Part shown: piece after piece, positions 52,014 to 60,310 of the stretch
How positions within the stretch are numbered: the first letter of the stretch is position 1
How the letters are laid out: the number at the start of each line of letters is the position of its first letter
From: Dyella_B acidisoli
GTDB lineage: Bacteria > Pseudomonadota > Gammaproteobacteria > Xanthomonadales > Rhodanobacteraceae
Assembly: GCF_049532895.1 (NCBI RefSeq)
Contig: NZ_CP064031.1
Span: 1,860,001-1,924,000, forward strand
Reading direction: 5' to 3'
Length of the DNA: 64,000 nucleotides
Translations under genes and position numbers: made by a program
Notes under the pieces: model-generated
The model's input: only the letters and a program-made list of their open reading frames with translations
What the model was told of the DNA's origin: nothing
The model's database searches: none

Positions 52014-52463
52014 ATGAGCAAGTTGATGAAACGTATTTGCGCGTTTTTGCTCGCTATAAGCTTCTTCCTGCCGCTGGCTCAGTGTTCACAGAAAATGGAA
52101 GATGCATCACCGCCGTTGGCGGTATCGGCCAGCAATGCCTATGAGTGGCCGAGCCTGTTTTCGACAGTTTTGTTGCTGCTGTTCTTCTGGCCACTAGCAC
52201 TTGTGCTCTGGCGTGCAGTAATGAGACGCGCGCCAAGTCGAAGGGTGTGTTGGATCGAGTGCGGCTTAAGCGGGGCGACCCTTGTAGCGATCTGCTGGCT
52301 GGTCTTGTCTTGGCGATTGAGTTTCGGCGCGTCAATTCGATATGGCGCGTTTGTCGCGTGCGGAAGCATACTTGGATATGGCGCCATGTCGCTTATGGAA
52401 GGCATAAGAGGCGAAACGAAACATGCCGCTGACACGGGAGGAGCAGATCCTGATGGCAGGTAA
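52014..52463 (+). CDS. Hypothetical inner-membrane protein
   Basis: A 149-residue protein with a strong ribosome site (GGAGGAG). An N-terminal hydrophobic segment (ICAFLLAISFFLPLAQC) could be a signal or lipoprotein signal, followed by three further membrane helices (TVLLLLFFWPLALVLW, GATLVAICWLVLSW, AFVACGSILGYGAM). No domain recognised. It overlaps the next small gene by 11 bp, suggesting a two-gene unit. Confidence 0.55.
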   Translation: MSKLMKRICAFLLAISFFLPLAQCSQKMEDASPPLAVSASNAYEWPSLFSTVLLLLFFWPLALVLWRAVMRRAPSRRVCWIECGLSGATLVAICWLVLSWRLSFGASIRYGAFVACGSILGYGAMSLMEGIRGETKHAADTGGADPDGR

Positions 52464-52737
52464 TGTTGAAGCTCTTGAATACGTGTTGATAGTCGCAGTA
52501 GTTCTCAATGTTTTCGTTTCGGTAGCCGTTGCTATCAGCGGCTGCTATAGCGCACGGCAAAAAATCTCTCAAATTGTCATTATTTGGCTATTGCCGATAT
52601 TAGGTGCGGTTCTGTTCGGGCTTTTTCTCGTATCGCAAAGCGGAAGTGGTGCGGGTATTGGTTGTCGCTCCGAAGTTGAAGATGATCCCCAGACCTGGTC
52701 GGCACTTCTGGATAAAGATCATCCATCCCAAAAATGA
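52453..52737 (+). CDS. Small hypothetical membrane protein (PLDc_N-like segment)
   Basis: A 94-residue protein from ATG 52453, chosen because GAGGAG lies just upstream; an earlier ATG at 52423 would overlap the previous gene more. Two helices: YVLIVAVVLNVFVSVAVAIS and ISQIVIIWLLPILGAVLFGLFLV. The second resembles the PLDc_N small membrane domain (W-x-PI-G pattern). The C-terminal tail is acidic. Function unknown; it is coupled to the preceding membrane protein gene. Confidence 0.5.
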   Translation: MAGNVEALEYVLIVAVVLNVFVSVAVAISGCYSARQKISQIVIIWLLPILGAVLFGLFLVSQSGSGAGIGCRSEVEDDPQTWSALLDKDHPSQK

Positions 52738-52912
52738 CTGGGCTTCTTTGCCGCGGTTGATGGTGACGGCCGTGCCTACCTAGATAGCCGCCGGACGAAT
52801 CCACCTACGCTTTATCGCCACAAACGCAAGAACACGATGTCGATTCCGCTAGGCTCCATTCGTCATCCCTATCAGAGGGCCTTCCTCTGCTTCCGAGACC
52901 GGGACCAAAGCC

Positions 52913-53359
52913 ATGACTACCAACACCGTTCGCCTTCACCGTGTACTCCGTGCCACTCCCGAGCGCGTCTATCGCGCTTTCCTCGATGCTGATGCCATGG
53001 CCAAGTGGCTGCCGCCCAATGGGTTTACGGGCCGCGTCTACAAGCTGGAGCCGAAGGTGGGCGGACAATACAAGATGACGTTCACTAACTTCACCACGGG
53101 CGACGGCCATTCGTTCGGCGGGGAATATTTGGAATTGGTGCCGAATGAGCGGCTGCGATATACCGGCGTGTTCGACAATCCGAATCTGCCTGGGACGATG
53201 CAGATTACGGTATCGCTGCGCGCAGTGTTCTGCGGTACCGAGCTGACTGTGGTGCAGGAAGGGATTCCGGAGATGATTCCTGTGGAGGCCTGCTACTTAG
53301 GTTGGCAGGAATCACTGGTGCTGCTTGCCCAACTGGTCGAAGCCGAGATTCGACAATAA
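52913..53359 (+). CDS. SRPBCC / AHSA1-family ligand-binding protein
   Basis: A 148-residue START-like fold protein. The opening VRLHRVLRATPERVYRAFLDADAMAKWLPP is diagnostic, followed by the GGQYKMTF and YLELVPNERLRYTGVF strands and the C-terminal helix CYLGWQESLVLLAQLVEAE. Such proteins bind hydrophobic ligands or act as Aha1-like cofactors; no specific role can be given. It shares a strong terminator with the convergent DUF2501 gene. Confidence 0.9.
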   Translation: MTTNTVRLHRVLRATPERVYRAFLDADAMAKWLPPNGFTGRVYKLEPKVGGQYKMTFTNFTTGDGHSFGGEYLELVPNERLRYTGVFDNPNLPGTMQITVSLRAVFCGTELTVVQEGIPEMIPVEACYLGWQESLVLLAQLVEAEIRQ

Positions 53360-53361
53360 GA

Positions 53362-53396
53362 AAAACGCACCGGTCGCCAAGCGGCCGGTGCGTTTT
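53362..53396. terminator. Bidirectional intrinsic terminator
   Basis: A 12-bp stem AAAACGCACCGG / CCGGTGCGTTTT encloses an inner CGC/GCG pair, with A-run on the left and T-run on the right. This is ideal for both the SRPBCC gene (+) and the DUF2501 gene (-). Confidence 0.88.
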
Positions 53397-53415
53397 CATG
53401 GCGCGCTGTATGCGT

Positions 53416-53853
53416 TCAGTGCCCGAGGAAGTTTTTGCCCTGCTTGAGCACGACGTCGCAGGCTTTGGTCGTGATTTTCGACTTCAGATCGCTGTTGCCA
53501 CCACCGACGTCGGCCAGGTTGGTGGTTTTGCCATTGTTGCCCTTGAGAAGACCACTCAGGCCGCTCTGGTAGTCGGTATTGGTGGTGCCACCCTGGGTTT
53601 TACCGAGCAGCTTGCTGGCGAGGCCGGATGCGCCGGAGTCGCCGCCGAGGTAGTTGTTCTTTACGCAATACTGCAGCAGACCGGCCACGTTGCCCATGCT
53701 GCCGGAGCTCATCGAGCCGGTGTTGCCGCCAAGCACCCCGCCGAGTTTTCCACCCAGATTGCCAAGGTCCTGCGCTGCCGCCGTGCCGCAAGCAAGGCTC
53801 AAGGCCAAGGCTGCCAGGGTGTGGGTGGTGATTTTTTTCATTTGCGCGTTCAT
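53416..53853 (-). CDS. DUF2501 family exported protein (YjjA-like)
   Basis: A 145-residue protein with a signal peptide (THTLAALALSLACGTAAAQD) and glycine/leucine-rich mature N-terminus (LGNLGGKLGGVLGGNTGSMS), followed by VAGLLQYCVKNNYLGGD and a C-terminus with KACDVVLKQGKNFLGH. This matches DUF2501, the family of E. coli YjjA; function is unknown. ATG 53853 is chosen over an ATG six bases upstream because AAGGAGGG is then at a normal distance. It is convergent with the SRPBCC gene. Confidence 0.87.
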   Translation of the reverse strand: MNAQMKKITTHTLAALALSLACGTAAAQDLGNLGGKLGGVLGGNTGSMSSGSMGNVAGLLQYCVKNNYLGGDSGASGLASKLLGKTQGGTTNTDYQSGLSGLLKGNNGKTTNLADVGGGNSDLKSKITTKACDVVLKQGKNFLGH

Positions 53854-53969
53854 GAGCATCCCTCCTTGTGTTCTTGTGGACTGGTGCATTCAATACCGAA
53901 GCTTGTTAGAAGTATGTCGACGCCTATCTTTGTGACTTGTCGTCATCCTGCCAAAGCATAGCCAGTGCG

Positions 53970-54209
53970 TCACTGGGAAGAGAAGACCGCAGCAGATTCG
54001 TCGCCCCGGCGCGGGCCGGGGCCCAGTGTCTTTGACGATTTTATAAGTCGCTTGGTCTCGGCTTTACGGCGAAGTTTTTCGGCAGCCTGACCCAACCACA
54101 AAAAGAAAGCGCCGGCGATGACAAGCATCGCCGGCGCCATTGGCCAGATTAACGTACCCGCCAAAACCAGCGGGAATCGTCGTGCATATCGTTTCCTGTG
54201 CCCCCACAC
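53970..54209 (-). CDS. Possible small membrane protein
   Basis: A 79-codon frame opened by GTG, with one good hydrophobic segment (IWPMAPAMLVIAGAFFLWLG) followed by a basic amphipathic stretch (EKLRRKAETKRLIKSS). The composition is typical of a small inner-membrane protein. The start is uncertain and the frame overlaps another short frame (54149-54301), so one could be a leader for the other. Confidence 0.4.
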   Translation of the reverse strand: MWGHRKRYARRFPLVLAGTLIWPMAPAMLVIAGAFFLWLGQAAEKLRRKAETKRLIKSSKTLGPGPRRGDESAAVFSSQ

Positions 54210-54301
54210 ACATCGAACCCGCAGGTATGTGCCATCCGCTGCGTATCGACTCGGCGATAGCCGAAGAACTTGCTATGCGATTTTAATTCTAGATTTTTCA
54301 T
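54149..54301 (-). CDS. Possible 50-residue peptide
   Basis: ATG 54301 with GGAG about ten bases upstream opens a short frame (KNLELKSHSKFFGYRRVDTQ, two cysteines, tryptophan-rich end). It overlaps the next small membrane frame by 61 bp in another phase. No family is recognised. Confidence 0.3.
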   Translation of the reverse strand: MKNLELKSHSKFFGYRRVDTQRMAHTCGFDVCGGTGNDMHDDSRWFWRVR

Positions 54302-54569
54302 GCAGGTTTTCTCCATCTCCCGACGGGACAAGCTCCGGTTTCATTAGGCCACTTATAAATGAAATGACGCGTTTGATGAATGCCGGCGCAAAAATTATCG
54401 GCCGGCTAAGACATTTCATTGGCCCATTTTGGACAGTGAGTCGTTGACGGTAATCGCTTAACTTATTTCAAACGGCGCGACATCTTTTTCCTTGGCCATT
54501 CTGAACGGCTGAGGCGGTTTCTTCATGCCGAAACATCGGTTTTCGACTATCCGTTAGGGGCTTTTTTGT

Positions 54570-57566
54570 ATGAAAGATCAGCAGCGTAAAGTGCTGTGCA
54601 TGCTTATTTGCAGTTCGCTGGCAGGCACGCTTGGACATGCCGATGTCGCCATGGCTCAGACGACCTCAGCCGATACGAGTCAAGCGACCGTTCCATCGGG
54701 TTCGCAAAAGTCGCTGCAGGTGATCAAGGTTACCGGCTCGCTGATTCGCAGCGTCGACATCGAACAGGCGCAGCCTGTCGTTACCCTCTCGTCCGCTGAT
54801 ATTCAGCGCCAGGGCTTCGCCACGCTCGGCCAGTTCCTGCAGAACCTGACCGTTGCATCGAGCACGGATATCAGCAAGTCCGATCCGTTCGAAGGCGGCC
54901 CCGATGTCGGTGGCAGCTACGTCGATCTGCGCGGCCTCGGTTCGTCGCGTACGCTGGTGCTTATCGACGGCAAGCGCATGGGCACCTCGTTCATGGGCAT
55001 GGCCAACCTTGACACCATTCCCGTGTCGATCATCGATCACGTCGACGTGCTGGCCGACGGCGCATCGGCGGTGTACGGCTCGGACGCTATCGGTGGCGTG
55101 ATCAACGTCATCACCAAAAAGGATTTCAACGGCGCGCAGATCGATACGTACGACGGCAAGTTCATGCCGCATGGGGACGGTTCGCAAGGGCAGTATGGCG
55201 TTACCTTCGGCAAGAGCGGATCGCGCGGTTCGATTCTGTTCTCGGCGCAGTATCAGAAGCAGGACGCCATCAATGCGGATCGCCGTTCTTATAGCGATTA
55301 TCCGCTGACGGAGCGATTCCCCTTGAACGGCCTCAGCACCATGGGTGGCTACGGTGCGTTCTACAACCCGGACGGAACGCTTTCCGTGCTCAACGCGGGT
55401 GGTGATCCGCGCAACATCAATGACTACCACACCCAGGTGCAGCCTACCGTCGGTGCCGATGGCCGTGTCACCAGCGCGGGCGATACCTACAACCTTAGCA
55501 ATCAATCCACGCTGCAAAGCGCAACGAGCATGAAGAACCTGTTCCTGCAGGGACAGTACAACATCTCGGACAATCTCTCGGCCAGCTTCAGCGCCAGCGT
55601 CAACCAGGACAGCAACACCGGCATGCTGGGTGGTCTTCCGCTTTCCACGTCCAGCATCGTGTCGACGCTGCAGCCGCAATACAACGATCCGATGTTGTCG
55701 GCTCAGAGTTACTACAATCCCACCAATGCGGATGGCCAGACACCGACCGATCTGTCCTTCCAGCGTTACGTGGTGGAGTTGCCACGCCTGAACATCAACA
55801 AGTCGGAGAACTTCCGCTTCAGCGCCGGTTTGGACGGCTATTTCCACCTGGGCGATCACCAGTTCAGCTGGGATGCCTACTACTACGAAACGCGCTACAT
55901 CGGCACCATCACCGACACCGGGAATTTCTATCTGCCGCATCTGGCCAATGCGCTGGGGCCATCGTTCATGGCGTCCAACGGCACGGTGGAATGCGGTACG
56001 CCTGGCAACGTCATTGCAGGGTGCGTGCCACTCAATGCGCTGGCCGGTCCCGGCGGATACACCGCGGCCATGCTCAACTACATCGCCATCGATTCGTACG
56101 AGCGTTACGGCAGCACCGAAAAGGGGCCGCAGGTGGATGTGAGCGGCGAAGTGTTGGAACTGCCGGCGGGTGAGGTGAATCTTGCCATGGGCGCTTCGCA
56201 CCGTTCGATCTCCGGTTACGACACGCCGGACACGAACTCGATGAATGGCCTTACCACCAACCTCGCCGGACAGCCGACTAGCGGTGGCTATGGCGTCAAC
56301 GAGGCCTATGCCGAAGTAAACGTGCCGGTGCTCAAGGATCTGCCGTTTGCGCAATCGCTGAGTATCGACGTTGCCAGCCGCTTCTCGCACTACACCAACT
56401 TCGGTAACACGCACAACAACCAGTACAAGATCAGCTGGAAGCCGATCGACGACCTGCTGATCCGCGGCAGCTACGGCTCCGGTTTCCGCGCGCCGACGGT
56501 CGGGGATCTGTATGGTGGCGTCAGCACGACCTATCCCGGCTACACCGATCCTTGCGACGTCACCTATGGTCTGGCCCGCTACAACGCCACCGTGGCCAAG
56601 AACTGCGCCAACGGCATCGGCGGTCAGCCCGCATTGAGCAAGGATGCCTTGAATGCAGCGGGCCTTGGCAGTCTGTACACGAATGGCTTCATGCAGGAGC
56701 AATCACCCAACGTATTGGTGAATGCGCCGGGTGGTGCCCCCGTGTACGAACCCTTTACCGCAGGCGGCAATTCCAAGCTGCGGCCTGAAACCTCCAAGAG
56801 TACGCAGATCGGCTTCGTGTACAGCCCCAGCTATCTGCCTGGTGTCAATGCCTCGGTCGACTGGTTCAACTACAAAGTGCGCCATGTCATTTCGTACGTC
56901 TCGGCGAACGAGGTGCTGTACAACTGTTATGCGCTTTCCATCGCCGCCGATTGTGCCTTGTTCCAGCGCACGGCCGCAGACCAGTATCAGGTCAGCAGCT
57001 TGTTCATGGGCGAAGAAAACCAGGGCTACATGGGCGCTGCCGGTTACGACGTCAATGTGTCGTACGCGTTGCCGAAGTTTTCGTTCGGCGAGTTCAAGCT
57101 GACCTCGCAGTCCACGTACTACACGCGCAACGACAACCAGCAATATGCCAATACGCCGGTTACCTCCGGCAACGGCATCGGATCTAGCTGGCGCCTTCGC
57201 TCCAACTTCACCATCAACTGGGACTATCGCAACTTCGGCGCGCAGTGGACGCTGCGTTACTACTCGCCGCTGAAGGATTCCTGCTACAACCAGCAGTATT
57301 CTGCATTCCCTTGCACGTTGCCCAACTATTACCAGCCGGGCGTGGGTGTTACGCCCATGACGCAGATTGCATCGGTGACGTTCAGCGATGCGCAGGTGCA
57401 CTGGAAGGCGCCGTGGGGCGGCATCATCGCGCTTGGCATGAACAACGTGTTCAATCGTAAGGGGCCGTATTTCTACGGTTCGTCCGGCAGCGACAGTGCG
57501 TATTCGTATAACGCCTCGTATGACTATGGGCGATTTGTGTATCTGCGTTATTCGCAGAAGTTCTGA
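54570..57566 (+). CDS. TonB-dependent outer-membrane receptor
   Basis: A 998-residue receptor with a signal peptide (CMLICSSLAGTLGHADVAMAQ). The plug domain begins with a TonB-box-like VIKVTGSLIR and contains SRTLVLIDGKRM and YGSDAIGGVINVITKKDFN. The 22-strand barrel ends in the phenylalanine of FVYLRYSQKF. Length and plug style match the large Xanthomonadales receptors for carbohydrates or peptides rather than small siderophore receptors. No regulator or transport partner is adjacent. A palindrome follows the stop. Confidence 0.93.
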   Translation: MKDQQRKVLCMLICSSLAGTLGHADVAMAQTTSADTSQATVPSGSQKSLQVIKVTGSLIRSVDIEQAQPVVTLSSADIQRQGFATLGQFLQNLTVASSTDISKSDPFEGGPDVGGSYVDLRGLGSSRTLVLIDGKRMGTSFMGMANLDTIPVSIIDHVDVLADGASAVYGSDAIGGVINVITKKDFNGAQIDTYDGKFMPHGDGSQGQYGVTFGKSGSRGSILFSAQYQKQDAINADRRSYSDYPLTERFPLNGLSTMGGYGAFYNPDGTLSVLNAGGDPRNINDYHTQVQPTVGADGRVTSAGDTYNLSNQSTLQSATSMKNLFLQGQYNISDNLSASFSASVNQDSNTGMLGGLPLSTSSIVSTLQPQYNDPMLSAQSYYNPTNADGQTPTDLSFQRYVVELPRLNINKSENFRFSAGLDGYFHLGDHQFSWDAYYYETRYIGTITDTGNFYLPHLANALGPSFMASNGTVECGTPGNVIAGCVPLNALAGPGGYTAAMLNYIAIDSYERYGSTEKGPQVDVSGEVLELPAGEVNLAMGASHRSISGYDTPDTNSMNGLTTNLAGQPTSGGYGVNEAYAEVNVPVLKDLPFAQSLSIDVASRFSHYTNFGNTHNNQYKISWKPIDDLLIRGSYGSGFRAPTVGDLYGGVSTTYPGYTDPCDVTYGLARYNATVAKNCANGIGGQPALSKDALNAAGLGSLYTNGFMQEQSPNVLVNAPGGAPVYEPFTAGGNSKLRPETSKSTQIGFVYSPSYLPGVNASVDWFNYKVRHVISYVSANEVLYNCYALSIAADCALFQRTAADQYQVSSLFMGEENQGYMGAAGYDVNVSYALPKFSFGEFKLTSQSTYYTRNDNQQYANTPVTSGNGIGSSWRLRSNFTINWDYRNFGAQWTLRYYSPLKDSCYNQQYSAFPCTLPNYYQPGVGVTPMTQIASVTFSDAQVHWKAPWGGIIALGMNNVFNRKGPYFYGSSGSDSAYSYNASYDYGRFVYLRYSQKF

Positions 57567-57570
57567 AGCC

Positions 57571-57662
57571 GTAGATTGGGTTACCCCCGGATCAAGTCCG
57601 GGGTAATCCAAGCATCGCGTCATAGGCATGCATGACAAGGCTGGGATTATCATCCCAGCTTA
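57571..57662. repeat. Family A-type repeat with an extra internal hairpin
   Basis: GTAGATTGGG starts the unit, the hairpin TTACCCCCGGA / TCCGGGGTAA is inserted, CATGCATGACAAGGCTGGG lies in the middle and the end CCCAGCTTATG runs directly into the IS110-type element. The strong hairpin probably terminates the TonB receptor transcript. Confidence 0.65.
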
Positions 57663-57679
57663 TGTATGGACTCGCCCCC

Positions 57680-57901
57680 TTCGTCAACCGCTTTTTTCAT
57701 CCCCGAATGCCGGCTGCATCTATGTATGAGGCCTCACCAAGGTGGCAAGGTGTGCCACGGGCCATCATCGTGTGAGCTCGCGCTAGGCCGATTACGTGAA
57801 GACCTCAAGGGCCGGTAGGCTGGTAGGCTTGTCTGCGCGACGGTCTGACCTGGGTTCGAAGATATCCAGCAGCGGTTGAGCGATTCGCTCGGGGAAAAGC
57901 G
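57680..57901 (-). ncRNA. Candidate bridge/seek RNA region of the IS element
   Basis: This non-coding stretch of about 220 bp lies between the transposase stop and the element end. In IS1111-type elements the 3' end encodes the structured guide RNA that directs insertion. It contains several short dyads (for example around 57740-57775). The assignment rests on position and length only. Confidence 0.4.
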
Positions 57902-58954
57902 TCAACACGACATAGCCGCCTCCGTGTGATAGTCACCCTCTTGGGTCAGCATGGCCCACACCACGCGCACGTTGTGGTTGGCCACGCGCACCGCCGCGCC
58001 TTTTGCACCATGGCGTTCTTGCCAGTGTCGGATGCGGCATGAGAGGGCATCGGTGGCGTCCTTACGCAGGTGTTGCACCAACGAATGAGCCCCTTCCATG
58101 AACAAGCTACGTAAATACGCATCACCACGTCGACTCATCTTGCCCAGGTGGGTGCGTCCACCGGTGCTGTGCTGCTCGGGCACCACACCCAAATAGGCAG
58201 CGCAGTAGCGACTGTTCTTGAAGCGGGCCGGATCGAGCCCTTTGCCAACGATCGCGGTGGCGGTGATCGGGCCGATACCCGGAATCGTGCACAAACGCCG
58301 AGCCGTTGCATCACTGCGAACCCGTGCCTTCAGGCATTCGGCGACCTTGTCGATACGTGCGCTCAGGCTGTGCCATTCGCTCACCCACTCCTCGACCAGC
58401 CCTCTCACGGCATCCGGTACGGGGCACGCTCCACGCAAGACCTGATCGGCCAGCGCGTTCAGTGCGGTGGCTCCGCGTCCGGCCGCCCAACCTTGCTCCA
58501 GTAGCACGCTGCGCAACTGGTTGCACACCCGCGTGCGTCGGCTCACCCAGCCTGCACGTGCCCGGTGCTGCGCTTGCAGGGCCAACTGCTCCACCGTCTT
58601 GACCGGCACCGCGTGAATGTCGCCATCGTGCATAGCACGCAAGATGGCGCGCGCATCATTGAGGTCGTTCTTCATGCGATGGCCGTGTGCCTTCACGCTG
58701 TTGGCCGGCAGAACCTTCACGCGGATGCCACGCGCCAGCAAACGACGGGCCCACGCTTGGGCACCTGGGCCGGTTTCCATGCCCACGCACATCGGCGCAT
58801 TCAGTCGATCAAGGAAGCTTTCAAAGGCTTTGCGCGAACCAATGCGCCGGTGCCAGCACTCTTGTCCGAACCGATCGGCCGCCACAACTTCGAACACATG
58901 CTTGGCCAGATCGATGGCCAACTCAGCCGCTTCATTGGGAGTACGCTGTTTCAT
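57902..58954 (-). CDS. IS110-family transposase (DEDD)
   Basis: A 350-residue serine/DEDD recombinase from ATG 58954. The RuvC-like DEDD residues are D15 (AIDLAKHVFEV), E60 (VGMETGPG), D97 and D100 (KNDLNDARAI). The C-terminal Transposase_20 domain has TIPGIGPITATAIVG and LGVVPEQHSTGGRTHLGKMSRRGDAYLR with the conserved serine. The frame is intact. It is transcribed away from the possible guide-RNA region only if that RNA has its own promoter; otherwise the RNA would be processed from the read-through transcript. Confidence 0.92.
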   Translation of the reverse strand: MKQRTPNEAAELAIDLAKHVFEVVAADRFGQECWHRRIGSRKAFESFLDRLNAPMCVGMETGPGAQAWARRLLARGIRVKVLPANSVKAHGHRMKNDLNDARAILRAMHDGDIHAVPVKTVEQLALQAQHRARAGWVSRRTRVCNQLRSVLLEQGWAAGRGATALNALADQVLRGACPVPDAVRGLVEEWVSEWHSLSARIDKVAECLKARVRSDATARRLCTIPGIGPITATAIVGKGLDPARFKNSRYCAAYLGVVPEQHSTGGRTHLGKMSRRGDAYLRSLFMEGAHSLVQHLRKDATDALSCRIRHWQERHGAKGAAVRVANHNVRVVWAMLTQEGDYHTEAAMSC

Positions 58955-59072
58955 GGACTCGCCCTCGCTCGTTACAGAACGGTGGATAGTTTTACTCTCC
59001 ACCGCTGGCCCATGAGGCCTTATTTAGCGCGGGGGCGAGTCCATGTAATTACGCGTTAAGCACTGCGAATTC

Positions 59073-59146
59073 GTAGGTTGGGGTGACGACCCCAACATTG
59101 CGATGCATGCAGGTATGGAAATGTTGGGATTTGCACCCAGACCTAC
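59073..59146. repeat. Family A palindromic repeat
   Basis: A 74-bp unit GTAGGTTGGGGTGACGACCC ... CCCAGACCTAC. ACGCGTTAAGC occurs both before it (59051) and directly after it (59145), suggesting local duplication together with the repeat at 57571-57662. Confidence 0.82.
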
Positions 59147-59163
59147 GCGTTAAGCGCCACGTG

Positions 59164-59514
59164 TCACCGAAGGTGTTTGCAATTCGGTACTCCACGGCCG
59201 CCGCTGTTGTGGTGCGGTGTATGCCGGCCAAAGCCGGGCATTTTCTCGATGTTTCTTTCGAAATAATCTGGCGAAGTTTCCAGATCTTCCGAGGTCAGGC
59301 AAAAGCCAAGGTTGGAGCCGCGCGCCAGATTGGCATCATTTATCGGACGGTAGCGCATGCGTGGCATGCCTTCGGAGTGCCGTTCATGATCCTCGCTGCG
59401 GGGACCGAAGCTAAGTGTGCCATCGTCCGGATCTTGCAGGCCTGGTTGCGCGGGGCGCATCGCTATACGGTGATGGCCGAAGCGTGTGTATGTTTTCTTT
59501 GCTTGGCTTGTCAT
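59164..59514 (-). CDS. Orphan hydrophilic protein of unknown function
   Basis: A 116-residue frame with a good ribosome site (GGAGGAG at proper distance from ATG 59514). It is rich in Arg, His, Pro and Asp (RPAQPGLQDPDDGTLSFGP, SEDLETSPDYFERNIEKMPG) without membrane segments or recognised domain. The opposite strand is also open, so the call depends on the ribosome site. Confidence 0.45.
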   Translation of the reverse strand: MTSQAKKTYTRFGHHRIAMRPAQPGLQDPDDGTLSFGPRSEDHERHSEGMPRMRYRPINDANLARGSNLGFCLTSEDLETSPDYFERNIEKMPGFGRHTPHHNSGGRGVPNCKHLR

Positions 59515-59851
59515 GGAGGCACTCCTCCCGTCGAAATTGATACGAAATTACTGCGCACCGGAGTGGCGGGACGGTGAATCGGAAGCTAGGCCGACGTGAT
59601 GTCGGTGCAGCTGTTCATATATGTGTGAAAGGCTTGCTTTGCGAGCCGCAAGCACACTCACCAGCGCTTGCTACGCATGTTTTTCGCGTTAACGCTCGAT
59701 AGCTTGTTATGTGACGCGCGGCAGATTTTTGAACATATGTTATGTATGGGAAGCACGTAAGCATCACACAAGCGATGGCATGTTCGCCTTACCCATGGTC
59801 GTTTTTATAAGTACGACGAAATTTTGCGAGATCAGCGCAAGAGGTAATGGC
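59515..59851. other. Intergenic stretch, no gene seen
   Basis: About 340 bp, AT-richer than average, presumably with promoters for the divergent orphan gene and the KGG-repeat gene. No clear promoter pair assigned. Confidence 0.35.
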
Positions 59852-60163
59852 ATGAGCAGGAAACAGCATGACCCGGATAAGGGCGCTATGAGCGTGCGCG
59901 AGGCCGGCCGGAAGGGTGGCGAGGCACGTAAGGAACAATTGGGGCCAGAAGGTTATTCGAAGCTCGGCAAGAAAGGTGGCGCCGCACGCAAGGAAGAGCT
60001 TGGTTCGGAAGGCTATTCCGCACTCGGCAAGCAGGGCGGCGAAGCGCGCCGGCAGGAACTGGGGCGTGAAGGGTATGCGGCGCTGGGGAAGAAGGGCGGT
60101 ATGCGCAGTCGCACATCCGTGGACCGTGCAAAAGGGCAAGGTCCGCACCATTCACAACGATGA
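59852..60163 (+). CDS. KGG-repeat general stress protein (YciG/GsiB-like)
   Basis: A 103-residue very hydrophilic protein built from about three and a half tandem copies of a 21-22 residue unit (GRKGGEARKEQLGPEGYSKL, then GKKGGAARKEELG, GKQGGEARRQELG, GKKGG). This KGG/GsiB-type repeat resembles LEA/hydrophilin proteins made under stress or stationary phase. ATG 59852 follows AAGAGG; longer upstream frame looks non-coding. Often found near stress or phage-type genes; here upstream of udgX. Confidence 0.85.
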   Translation: MSRKQHDPDKGAMSVREAGRKGGEARKEQLGPEGYSKLGKKGGAARKEELGSEGYSALGKQGGEARRQELGREGYAALGKKGGMRSRTSVDRAKGQGPHHSQR

Positions 60164-60310
60164 ACGGCGCGCGTGAACAAGTGAGGCATTCACCGCGGTG
60201 AACTGTTCACATGAATGGTTTATCGATGTGGTGGTTGACGGAACCTGCACATTCTTTCCATAGACGGTGTTGGAAGCTTCACGCAGGCAATGCTGCGAGG
60301 ATGATTTCAG

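Larger units (their letters stand above)
57666..59044 (-). mobile_element. IS110/IS1111-type insertion sequence
   Basis: A perfect 14-bp inverted repeat ATGGACTCGCCCCC is found at 57666-57679 and 59031-59044, taken as subterminal ends. Exact boundaries are uncertain by a few bases because this family gives no clear target duplication. One transposase gene is present with about 240 bp of non-coding DNA on its 3' side and 77-90 bp on its 5' side. Subterminal inverted repeats and the long 3' region favour the IS1111 subgroup. The element is bracketed by family A repeats at 57571-57662 and 59073-59146. Confidence 0.82.

Noticed and set aside
53302..53961. Plus-strand frame opposite the DUF2501 gene
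   Set aside because: It crosses a strong terminator and is antisense to a gene with signal peptide and family match.
54666..56702. Antisense open frame of 678 codons within the TonB receptor gene
   Set aside because: A GC-rich coding strand leaves the opposite strand open; the protein has no recognisable domain and the plus-strand receptor has clear signal peptide, plug and barrel end.
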